A stretch of 64,000 nucleotides of DNA from JACVRW01 sp963812915. GTDB taxonomy: Bacteria > Actinomycetota > Thermoleophilia > Solirubrobacterales > Thermoleophilaceae. The notes under the pieces are model-generated. The model was not told where the DNA came from and made no database searches. It worked only from the letters and a program-made list of their open reading frames with translations. How positions within the stretch are numbered: the stretch's first letter is position 1; each line of letters starts with the position of its first letter. This document shows, one piece after another, positions 44,208 through 51,660 of the stretch. A program made the translations under genes and the position numbers. Location of the stretch: the NCBI GenBank assembly GCA_963812915.1, contig CAWEXB010000008.1, positions 392,755 through 456,754 on the forward strand, in the 5' to 3' direction.

Positions 44208-44878
44208 CCGTCGTCAAGGTCGGCGGCGGGCTCGCGCGCGAGGCGGGCGACGGCCCGCTGCGGACGCTTTGCCGCGCGATCGGCGACGCCGGCGCCCGCC
44301 ACCCGCTGCTCGTCGTGCCGGGCGGCGCGGCCTTCGCGGACGCCGTCCGCGAGCACGACACTCGCTTCGACCTACGGGCGGCGACAGCCCACCGGATGGC
44401 GATCCTCGCGATGGACCAGTTCGGCCTGCTGCTCTCCGACCTGATCCCCGGTGCGGTTCCGCACGCGGACCTCGCGGCCGCCCGCGCCGCCGCCGCGCGC
44501 GCGGAGACGCCGATCCTCCTGCCGGCCGCACTGCTCGCCGGGGACCCGCTGCCAGCCTCGTGGGCGGTCACGTCCGACTCGATCGCGGCCTGGGTGGCCG
44601 GGGCCGGGCACGCCGCGCGCCTGGTGCTCGTCAAGGCGGTCGACGGCCTCTATCGCGACTGGCCGGCGGACGGCCCGCCGCTCGCTCGCCTGAGCGTGGG
44701 CGAGCTCGCCGAGCTGCGCGCGGCGGGGCTCGCCGCGGGAGTGGACGAGCACCTGCCGGAGGCGCTGCGCGCGGCCGGCGTCGAGGCGTGGGTGATCGAC
44801 GGCCGCGAGCCGGGTCGGCTCGTGGCGCTGCTCGAGCACGGCAGCACCGAAGGGACGCTCGTGACGCCGGGGGTCTAG
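44201..44878 (+). CDS. amino-acid-kinase-family protein, MfnE-like
   Basis: A 225-residue small amino-acid-kinase-fold protein from GTG 44201. Motifs are LTVVKVGGGLAREAGDGPLR (phosphate-binding KxGG), HPLLVVPGGAAFADAVREHD, RMAILAMDQFGLLLSDLIPG, ASWAVTSDSIAAWVAGAGHA and RLVLVKAVDGLYRDWPADGP. In methanogens MfnE phosphorylates the aminomethylfuran precursor of methanofuran; this protein has the size and motifs of that group. Coupled to the preceding C1 pathway gene. Confidence 0.82.
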   Translation: MLTVVKVGGGLAREAGDGPLRTLCRAIGDAGARHPLLVVPGGAAFADAVREHDTRFDLRAATAHRMAILAMDQFGLLLSDLIPGAVPHADLAAARAAAARAETPILLPAALLAGDPLPASWAVTSDSIAAWVAGAGHAARLVLVKAVDGLYRDWPADGPPLARLSVGELAELRAAGLAAGVDEHLPEALRAAGVEAWVIDGREPGRLVALLEHGSTEGTLVTPGV

Positions 44879-44960
44879 CGCCGCGGCTTCGGCGAGGCGC
44901 GGAGCGGTTGTGCCGGCGGGGCTGGGCTGGGTAAGGGGGTGGGTTCGAATTGCCGCGGCT

Positions 44961-45767
44961 TCACCCGGACGCGTTCGACCTTTTGCGGCCATATCCAGCA
45001 TAAGGTCGAACGCACGTCGATTCGCCCGGCGGCCACGGCGGAGGCCCCAACGCCCGAAGGCTCAGCGCTTCGCACACCGCCCGCAGCCGCTCGATTCGCT
45101 CGGCGTCGAGAGGCGCGGTGCGCCGGCCGTCGCGGCAGGCCGCCGCGCGCACACCTGCTATGTCGGCGCCGGTCGCCCGCACCACGCTCAGGTCCTCGGC
45201 GCGCAGGGCTCCGGCGAGCGCCATCTCGAGGCCCGCGGCGTGCCCCTCGGCCACCAGCGCGGCGAGTGCGTCCGGGGTTAGCCATTCGAACAGCCCGCGG
45301 CCGTCCTTGACCGCGGTGTCGAGCAGGCAGCCCCCAACGCCCGCGCGGCGCGCGGCGGCGACGACGGCCCCGGGCGGCAGAGGTCCGCCGGGCACGCGTT
45401 CGGCGTCGGCATAGGCGGCTGCGATCACGGTCGTCCCGCCGTCGAGGGCGTTGCGCACCGCGCGCAGAACCGCCACGGCCGCGTCCGTGGTGGACGTCCC
45501 CCAGAGCCCGACCTTCACGTACGCCGCGCCGCAGCGCGCGGCGCCCAGCGCTGCGAGCGCGGCGGTGCCGGGCAGACCCGGCAGGTCGCCGATGGCGGCG
45601 CTCACCGGGCGCTCCGGCGGTACGACCTCCCGCACCCGCACGATCACCCCAGGGCCCGGGGCGCCCAGGGAGCCCTCGGCGGGGTTCTTGACGTCGACGA
45701 TGTCGACACCTCCCTCGACGGCCAAGCGCGCCTCGTCGGCGTCGGTGACGCTCACGAGCAGCCTCAT
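44961..45767 (-). CDS. mfnB: MfnB-like furan phosphate synthase (DUF556)
   Basis: A 268-residue TIM-barrel enzyme predicted to make (5-formylfuran-3-yl)methyl phosphate from glyceraldehyde 3-phosphate for methanofuran. Motifs are MRLLVSVTDADEARLAVEGG, VDIVDVKNPAEGSLGAPGPG (catalytic Lys region), PVSAAIGDLPGLPGTAALAA, AYVKVGLWGTSTTDAAVAVL and AGLEMALAGALRAEDLSVVR. ATG 45767 overlaps the expected stop of beta-RFAP synthase by four bases. As the sequence stands, an indel in that upstream gene fuses the two frames into one 581-codon reading frame. The last 25 residues are unlike the family. Confidence 0.9.
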   Translation of the reverse strand: MRLLVSVTDADEARLAVEGGVDIVDVKNPAEGSLGAPGPGVIVRVREVVPPERPVSAAIGDLPGLPGTAALAALGAARCGAAYVKVGLWGTSTTDAAVAVLRAVRNALDGGTTVIAAAYADAERVPGGPLPPGAVVAAARRAGVGGCLLDTAVKDGRGLFEWLTPDALAALVAEGHAAGLEMALAGALRAEDLSVVRATGADIAGVRAAACRDGRRTAPLDAERIERLRAVCEALSLRALGPPPWPPGESTCVRPYAGYGRKRSNASG

Positions 45768-46706
45768 CCGGCCTCCACCCGCGCGCCGCGGTTGTCGAAG
45801 CGCACGAGCTCCACACGCCCGCGCGCCGGCCAGCTCGGCGTCCATGCGGCGGGCAAGCTCGCGCCCCGCCTGCTCGCCTCCGACGACCCCGTAGACGGCG
45901 GGCCCCCACGAGCTCTGTCCCGCACCGGCGGCCCCGAGGCGGAGCAGTGCGTCGACCAATGCGCCGGCGCGCGGGTGGAAGACGCCGCCCTGAACCGACG
46001 CGAACGCCTCGCCGACGAGCCGCTGGACACGCGTGAGCGCGGCGCCGAACTCGGTCAGGTCGCGTTCGGCGAGCCCGGGCAGCAGCGAGGTCAGCACGAG
46101 CTGCGCGATGAGCGCCGCGCGGTCGGGGTCCGGGCGCAGCCGCGCGAACGCCTCCTCCTCTGCCCGCCCCGAGAGTCCGGGCTCGGCGTTGGGGATCGCG
46201 AGCACGCAGCGCCATTCGTCGGGCATCTCGTGGCGGGCCAGCAGCGGGGCTGCCCGCTCGACGCCGGGACGCACTCCGCCCTCCACCACCAGGCCGCCGA
46301 GGACGAACGTCCACAGGCCGACCGCCGAACGCGCGCCTCGCCCGGCGGCGCTGGCGAGCGCCCGCGGCTCGGGCGTCTGCCCGGCCAGCGCGGCCACCGC
46401 GGCCGTGACGGCGAGCGCGAGCTTGGTGCCCGAGCCGAGGCCGACATGCGCCGGGATCGCCTCGACCACGCGGACCCGTGCGCCGCCCACGAGGCCGAGC
46501 GCCTCGCGGGAGCGGCGGGCGACGGCGAGCGCGCGCTCGGCATCCGCGCCCTCGGCGGTGACGCCCTCGCTCGGGCTCGCCTCCACCACCGCCGCGGGGC
46601 TGCTGAGCGCCACCCCCAGCCCGCCGAACCGGCGCGCGGGGCCGCCGGCGACGTCGAGCATGCCCATGTGCAGACGCGCGGGCGCCTCGACGCGGACCGA
46701 CGTCAT
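45764..46706 (-). CDS. beta-RFAP synthase (frameshifted near 3' end)
   Basis: Beta-ribofuranosylaminobenzene 5'-phosphate synthase, the first committed step of H4MPT synthesis, joining p-aminobenzoate and PRPP. GHMP-kinase fold, about 313 residues when repaired. Motifs are VRVEAPARLHMGMLDVAGGP, GGLGVALSSPAAVVEASPSE, VVEAIPAHVGLGSGTKLALA (GHMP motif) and GAAGAGQSSWGPAVYGVVGG. An indel at about 45813-45826 moves the natural end (VELVRFDNRGARVEAG, stop at 45764) into another frame, so translation would continue into mfnB. Start 46706 overlaps the DUF447 stop (ATGA). Confidence 0.9.
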
Positions 46707-47284
46707 CTGTCGCCCACCGCGGCGCGCACGTGTCGCCGCACGAGCTCCATCGCCTCACGCTCCCGCGGCCCCGCCGTCTTGTCGACGAGCACCTGGAGGC
46801 GGCCCAGCTCCGCACGGATCTCCGCGGCCGGCAGCCGGCTCACTCGCGAGGCGATGATCGATGCCTCGAGTACCGCGTGGCGGGCTCGGTTGAAGCCGAG
46901 GAACTCGCGCCCGGCTCCCCGTCCCACGACGCGCGTGGTGACACGCGCGCGCGGCCCGCTCGCGTCGATCGCCGCGACGGTGACCTCGCGCCAAGAGCAG
47001 GCGTCCGCCAGCACGGCACCGTCGATTGTCGCCGTGGGCCGGGTGGGCGGTTGGGGGTCGCCGAGCGCGGCCTGCGTGAACAGCAGGATGTCGTCGGTGA
47101 GGTTGACGACCGCCGCTCCCGTCGCCCGCAGGTTGCGCAGCGTGCGCGTCGAGCGGTACGGCTTGATGACGATGGTCTCGTCTCCCCACTCCACACCCAT
47201 CGCGGCGCAGTTGACCGTTCCGTCCGGGTTGATGGTGGTGGTGACCGTCTCGACGATCGCGGCCCCGGGCGGGCGGTCGCTCAT
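46703..47284 (-). CDS. DUF447-family protein of the H4MPT cluster
   Basis: A 193-residue flavin-reductase-like split-barrel protein of DUF447, repeatedly linked to H4MPT/C1 gene clusters. Motifs are IVETVTTTINPDGTVNCAAM, WGDETIVIKPYRSTRTLRNL, AAVVNLTDDILLFTQAALG and GREFLGFNRARHAVLEASII. The enzymatic role is unknown; a flavin-dependent step or FMN-binding in cofactor assembly is possible. ATG 47284 overlaps the mch stop by four bases and its own stop overlaps beta-RFAP synthase. Confidence 0.87.
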   Translation of the reverse strand: MSDRPPGAAIVETVTTTINPDGTVNCAAMGVEWGDETIVIKPYRSTRTLRNLRATGAAVVNLTDDILLFTQAALGDPQPPTRPTATIDGAVLADACSWREVTVAAIDASGPRARVTTRVVGRGAGREFLGFNRARHAVLEASIIASRVSRLPAAEIRAELGRLQVLVDKTAGPREREAMELVRRHVRAAVGDR

Positions 47285-48231
47285 CCCGAAAAGGAGCGCT
47301 CGAGGACGCCAGTGTCCACGCTCCCGGCGTGAAAGCTGCGCCCGCTCGACACGCTCGTCAGGCGCACCTCGGCCGGACTGAAGAGCAGCGGATCGATCTC
47401 GTAGAAGTTCCAGCCGGCGCGCTCGAGCACGCTGCCGAACGGCTCGCCGTGGTCGCGCGAGGCAGACGCCGGCAGGCGCGGCATGATCGCCTCGAGCTCC
47501 TCGTCGGGGGCGTCGACCGTGAGCTCGACCTGGCCGCCATAGAGCACCGCGTCGTTCGTGCGACCGATCGCCTCGGGGTCGGTTCGGGCGACCGGCGGCA
47601 ACGGGCAGCTCCCGAACCCGCTCACCACGCGCCCGACGTCGAACTCGAGCTCGTGGAGCTTGTGCAGCGCGGTCTCGACGACGCGCGCGGCAACCTGGAC
47701 GCCGCCGGCCAGGCTCGCGGTCGGCGCGAACAGCAGCGTCAGATCCGCGGCGCTCACGCCGGCTCGTTCGGCCACGTAGCCGGCGACCGGCTCCGGCGGC
47801 GAGTCGCGTGTCTCGAGGCACAGCACCGCGGTCCGCGCGCGCTCGTCGACCTCGAGGTCGTCGTAGAGCTCTTCGGCCCGGATCAGGGCCCGGCCGGGGC
47901 CGCTGGCCATGGCGAAGTAGTCGTCGCGATCCAGCCGCCAGCCCGCATACTGCGACGCCAGACAGGCCAGCGCCGGCCGGTCTGTGACGACCGTGAGCCC
48001 GGGCAGCCAGCGGCCCTCGAGTACGACGGGGGCGAACGACACCGCCCCCAAGCCCCCCATACAGATCTCAGCGAAGCGCCGTCCCGCCTCGAGTCCGCCG
48101 GCAACCGAGCTGCCGCAGTCGATCAGCCGCGTGCCGCCCTGGAGCGTCGTCACTTTCACCCGTAGTGCGTCGGCCTCGGCGGCGAGGCTGTCGGCGAGCT
48201 CATGGGCGCGATCGTTGAGCGAGAGCGTCAC
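47281..48231 (-). CDS. mch: methenyl-H4MPT cyclohydrolase
   Basis: Converts methenyl-H4MPT to 5-formyl-H4MPT (cytoplasm), between MtdB and the Fhc complex. 316 residues, the usual length. Diagnostic blocks are LIDCGSSVAGGLEAGRRFAE, ICMGGLGAVSFAPVVLEGRW, ACLASQYAGWRLDRDDYFAM, ASGPGRALIRAEELYDDL, SGFGSCPLPPVARTDPEAIG and RTNDAVLYGGQVELTVDAPD. Start and stop both lie in ATGA overlaps with neighbours. Confidence 0.97.
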   Translation of the reverse strand: MTLSLNDRAHELADSLAAEADALRVKVTTLQGGTRLIDCGSSVAGGLEAGRRFAEICMGGLGAVSFAPVVLEGRWLPGLTVVTDRPALACLASQYAGWRLDRDDYFAMASGPGRALIRAEELYDDLEVDERARTAVLCLETRDSPPEPVAGYVAERAGVSAADLTLLFAPTASLAGGVQVAARVVETALHKLHELEFDVGRVVSGFGSCPLPPVARTDPEAIGRTNDAVLYGGQVELTVDAPDEELEAIMPRLPASASRDHGEPFGSVLERAGWNFYEIDPLLFSPAEVRLTSVSSGRSFHAGSVDTGVLERSFSG

Positions 48232-49412
48232 GATGCGGGCCTGAGCATAGGCTCGTCGGTGGTGGCTCGGATCGCGCCGGGCTCACCAAGCTCGCCGCGC
48301 AGCGCGGCGGCGCGCGCCTCGAGATCGGCGAGAACGGCGTCCGGGGACTCCCGCACCGAGACGAGGGTGCAGATCGGACGACCCGCGGCGATCCGCTCGC
48401 GCGGGTGAGGCACGTCGCGGATGCCGCGCGCCGGCCAGCCGCGGGTGTCCCCGACGCGTACGTCGTGGGTCGCGAAAAGGATCGCCTTGCCGGCCGCCCG
48501 GCCCGGCGACGCACTGGGAGCGACGGCCGGCAGGCGTCCGGCGCAGCCCTCCAGGTGGGCGGCGAAGACGCCCACGTCGTATGCCGCCTCGACGCATTCG
48601 AGCGACCCCGTCGGACGGGGGTTGACCTCGACGACCCAGGCACGATCGCCGTCCCAGACGAGGTCCACACCGAACAGGCCGAGCAGTCCGAACTCGAGCG
48701 CCAGATGTGCGCAGATGGCCCCCGCGGCGTCCTCCAGGGCGCGTCGCTGCGCCTCGCCAAGCCTCGGCGGCACGAGGTTGCCGCACCACGCGTAGCCGCG
48801 CGCGCCGAACCCGCGGCGCCCGATCAGCTGCTCACCCACGCTGAGCACGATGGCCGAGCGCCCGTCGGCGACCGCCGCCGCGGAGCACGCGAGACCCGAG
48901 ATGTGCTCCTGCACCATGACTCCCCGGTCCAGCGCCCCGCCGCGCCACTCGCGAACGCCGCGTCCTCCGCCGCCGCGCACCGGCTTGCGCAGCCAGCGCC
49001 GGGATCGCTCCGCCCGCAGCGCCGCCTCGCGAGCCCCGAATGTCGACGGATACGCGAGGCCGGCGGCGCGCAGGGACGCGCCAAGCGCAGCCGGGTCGCG
49101 CACGCGCTCGAGCGTCTTGCGCGTGCAGCCGAGCAGTCTCCTGCGGGATGCCAGCCGCGTGACGAGCCCCGGCTGGTTCTCGACTCCCGCCCCGTAGATC
49201 ACGCTCGGCGCCTGGATCTCCTCCGCCGCGTCCACCAGCGCCGCCATCCCGCCGCGTCCGCCGAGGTCGCGCAGCACGGACACGCTCGGGCAAAGCCGCT
49301 GCAGGTCGAGGTCGCCGAAGCGGTCGAGCGCCACGACGTCGTGCCCGGCACGCACGGCCAGCTCCGCGAGCATGCGTGCGCTGACCGCGACCAGCAGGAT
49401 GGGCTCCGTCAG
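48228..49412 (-). CDS. ATP-grasp protein of C1 cluster (CTG start)
   Basis: A 394-residue ATP-grasp ligase-like protein. TEPILLVAVSARMLAELAVR forms the N-terminus, then GLVTRLASRRRLLGCTRKTL, SRRWLRKPVRGGGGRGVREW (ATP loop), VMVQEHISGLACSAAAVADG and FGVDLVWDGDRAWVVEVNPR (metal-binding Glu-x-Asn). The only start matching the family N-terminus is CTG 49412, overlapping the preceding stop in CTGA, where all other junctions of this operon have ATGA. The first in-frame ATG is about 13 codons later. Members occur in methylotroph C1 clusters as numbered orfs; substrate unknown. Confidence 0.85.
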   Translation of the reverse strand: MTEPILLVAVSARMLAELAVRAGHDVVALDRFGDLDLQRLCPSVSVLRDLGGRGGMAALVDAAEEIQAPSVIYGAGVENQPGLVTRLASRRRLLGCTRKTLERVRDPAALGASLRAAGLAYPSTFGAREAALRAERSRRWLRKPVRGGGGRGVREWRGGALDRGVMVQEHISGLACSAAAVADGRSAIVLSVGEQLIGRRGFGARGYAWCGNLVPPRLGEAQRRALEDAAGAICAHLALEFGLLGLFGVDLVWDGDRAWVVEVNPRPTGSLECVEAAYDVGVFAAHLEGCAGRLPAVAPSASPGRAAGKAILFATHDVRVGDTRGWPARGIRDVPHPRERIAAGRPICTLVSVRESPDAVLADLEARAAALRGELGEPGAIRATTDEPMLRPAS

Positions 49413-50300
49413 AGCACGCCCTCCAGCAGCGCCACGAAGAGCACGGCGGTGACGAGATCGGCCGTGGTGCCCGGGTTGAGCGCGTTGCCGTCCTGACGCA
49501 GCGAGGCGTCGAATTCGGCCAGCGCGTTCCGGCCCCGGGCGCTGCGCACCCCGCCGGCCGTGAGCACCTGGCGGGCGCCCGCCGCCACGCGATCGGCGGC
49601 GTCGGCGCCGCGCTTGCGCGCGATCAGCGTGTCCGGGACGGAGGCGAGCAGGCGCAGGGCCAACTCGACGATGGCGTCGCGCGGGCGCAGCCCATCGCCC
49701 AGCGCATCTCGCGAGGGCGGGCAGCCCGAGCTCGAATGTCACCGCGTAGTCGGTGACGTACTCGCTCGCGACGTGTCGCGCTGCGCGGCCGCGGCCATGG
49801 CTTCGCGCAGCGTCACGCGCGGCTCGTCGCGCACGTCGTGCTCGACGGGCTCGTCGAGGCCGCCCGCGCCCGCCAGCCGGATCGCGGCATAGGCGGATCG
49901 CGCGTCGTCGACGGTGAGCGCGCGCAGCACGTCGCCGAGGCGCTCGACGGAGGGGTCCATCGCTCGGCGTGAGTGCCGCGCGCGCGAGCGGCGCCAGCAG
50001 CAGCGCGATGCCGAGGTTGGTGTTCGCGCCGGCGGCGTCGCGCGAGGCGCGCACGGCGGCAAGCACCGTCTCGCCCACGCCCCGCTCGCCCGCGCGGCCG
50101 AGCTCGGGACCGAGCGCGATCCCGCTGCGCAGCATGTCCTCGTAGGAGGTGTCGTCGAAGTCGTGGCTCGGCGTGACGTTGCCCGGCTTCTCGGCGCTCG
50201 CCTCCAGCACGCAGGCCAGCTGGGCCGCGCGCGCGACGGCGTCGGTGCCCGGACGAGCGGGGGCACCCGTCGAGGCCGGCGCCGTCTGCTTGACCGGCAT
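49409..50300 (-). CDS. CitG-like triphosphoribosyl-dephospho-CoA synthase family (frameshifts)
   Basis: CitG-family protein, about 296 residues after repair, of the type found in H4MPT clusters where it is thought to act in cofactor synthesis. Segments in order are LACVLEASAEKPGNVTPSHD, LAAVRASRDAAGANTNLGIA and LLLAPLARAAL; then RLGDVLRALTVDDARSAYAA and HDVRDEPRVTLREAMAAA; then ASEYVTDYAVTFELGLPAL; then RLLASVPDTLIARKRGADAA and NPGTTADLVTAVLFVALLEG. They occupy three frames, with shifts near 49960, 49775 and 49705. ATG 50300 is only 22 bases from the start of the divergent SDR gene. Confidence 0.78.
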
Positions 50301-50322
50301 TTGCGGGATCGTATAGAGCGAG

Positions 50323-51109
50323 ATGTCGGACCAAGTGGCGCATACGGACGGTCGCCGGCTCGACGGGGTGCGGGCCGTGGTCACCGGCGCGAGCAGCGGC
50401 ATCGGCGCCGCCATCGCCGAGACGTTTGCCGGCGCGGGCGCGACGGTACTCGTGACCCACCGGGACAGCGCGGACGCCGCAGCAGAGGTCGCGCAGCGGA
50501 TCGAACGGGTCGGAGGCCGCGCACAAATCGCACAGGCCGACCTACGCACCCGCCCCGCCTGCGAGGCGCTGGTCGCGCAGGCCCGGGAGCGGCTGGGTGG
50601 ACTCGACGTGTGGGTCAACAACGCCGGCGCGGACGTGCTGACTGGCGAAGCAGCCGAGTGGGACTGGGAGCGCAAGCTCGACGCTCTTGCTCGCGGTCGA
50701 CCTCAAGGGGACCATCGCGTGCTCGTACGCCGCCGGCGCCGTGATGCGCGAGCAGCCCGGCGGTGGGACGATCCTGAACATGAGCTGGGACCACGTGACA
50801 GCGGGGATGGCGGGGGAGAACCCCGAGCTGTTCAGCGCCGTCAAGGGCGGCGTGCTCGCGTTCAGCAAGAGCCTGGCGCGCGACCTGGCGCCCCGGGTAC
50901 GCGTCAACGTGCTCTGCCCGGGCTGGATCGAGACGGGGTTCGCGCGGGGAGTCGGCCGCGACTTCCACAGCTCGGTCGCTGAGTCAACGCCGCTCGCACG
51001 CTGGGGCCAACCGAATGACGTCGCCGCGGCCGCGCTCTGGCTCGCGTCGCCCGAGGCGGAGTTCGTCACCGGCCAGGCCGTCAACATCAACGGCGGCGTT
51101 GTGATGTAG
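50323..51109 (+). CDS. short-chain dehydrogenase/reductase (one frameshift)
   Basis: Classical SDR, about 261 residues. Frame one has RAVVTGASSGIGAAIAETFA (cofactor loop), ERLGGLDVWVNNAGADVLTG. A single indel near 50680 shifts to frame two: LLAVDLKGTIACSYAAGAVM, GGGTILNMSWDHVTAGMAGE, SAVKGGVLAFSKSLARDLAP, RVRVNVLCPGWIETGFARGV and GQAVNINGGVV. At the catalytic position ELFSAVKGG the usual Tyr (YxxxK) appears as Phe, so activity may be altered. It lies 24 bases upstream of a pterin dehydratase gene, so a pterin reductase role is conceivable. Confidence 0.82.
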
Positions 51110-51132
51110 TCATCTAGAAGGAGGCGATCTCA

Positions 51133-51501
51133 GTGGAGACAGGAGTAAAGCCCAAGCCGTACACCGACGAAGAGGTCGAGGCCAAGATCAAGGAGCACGG
51201 CCTCGACGGCTGGTACCTCGACGGCGGGTGGCTGCGGCGCAAGTACAACACCGACGGCTGGCCGACGACGCTCATGCTCGTCAACACCATCGGCTACCTC
51301 TCCGAGGCGGCCTACCATCACCCCGATCTGGCGGTGACCTGGGGAAAGGTGTGGGTGAAGCTCAAGACCCATACGGCCAACGGCATCACCGACAACGACT
51401 TCGCCCTGGCGCGCGTGATCGAGAACCACGTGCTGTGGCGGCCGGAGTCGGACAGCCCGCTGGAGGGGACGCCGAACAAGTTCGTCCGCAGCAAGAGCTA
51501 G
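51133..51501 (+). CDS. pterin-4a-carbinolamine dehydratase-like protein
   Basis: A 122-residue PCD/DCoH-family protein. AAGGAGG sits upstream of GTG 51133. Motifs are AKIKEHGLDGWYLDGGWLRR, LMLVNTIGYLSEAAYHHPDL (the AHHP-like catalytic block reads AYHHPD), AVTWGKVWVKLKTHTANGIT and DNDFALARVIENHVLW. Such proteins dehydrate 4a-hydroxypterins. In this cluster a role in H4MPT synthesis or repair is inferred. The stop TAG is the CTAG of the MITE copy B end. Confidence 0.88.
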   Translation: METGVKPKPYTDEEVEAKIKEHGLDGWYLDGGWLRRKYNTDGWPTTLMLVNTIGYLSEAAYHHPDLAVTWGKVWVKLKTHTANGITDNDFALARVIENHVLWRPESDSPLEGTPNKFVRSKS

Positions 51502-51660
51502 TGGTCTCTCCGACAAGTTCGTGCTCGTTTGCCGAGCGAAAATCGAGCATGGCGGTGGACGCGCGAAGCCGGAGTAGCAGCGCTACTTCGGCGAGCGTGG
51601 GCGCCGCCAGGCGACGATTTGCAGCCGGCAAACGGGTGCGAAACTGGAGGAGACCACTAG
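51498..51660. mobile_element. MITE-like element, copy B
   Basis: A 163-bp noncoding element with perfect 11-bp terminal inverted repeats, CTAGTGGTCTC at 51498-51508 and GAGACCACTAG at 51650-51660. It is about 96 percent identical to copy A at 33988-34152 and in the same orientation. The left CTAG contains the stop codon of the pterin dehydratase gene. The right end contributes GGAGGAG (a ribosome binding site) and the G of the GTG start of the next gene. No transposase is encoded; mobilisation in trans by an IS630/Tc1-like transposase is inferred from TA/CTAG ends. Confidence 0.92.

Noticed and set aside
44961..46706. A genuine single bifunctional protein
   Set aside because: Not fully excluded, but the conserved C-terminus in the alternative frame and the ATGA overlap favour two genes with an indel, so I annotated two.
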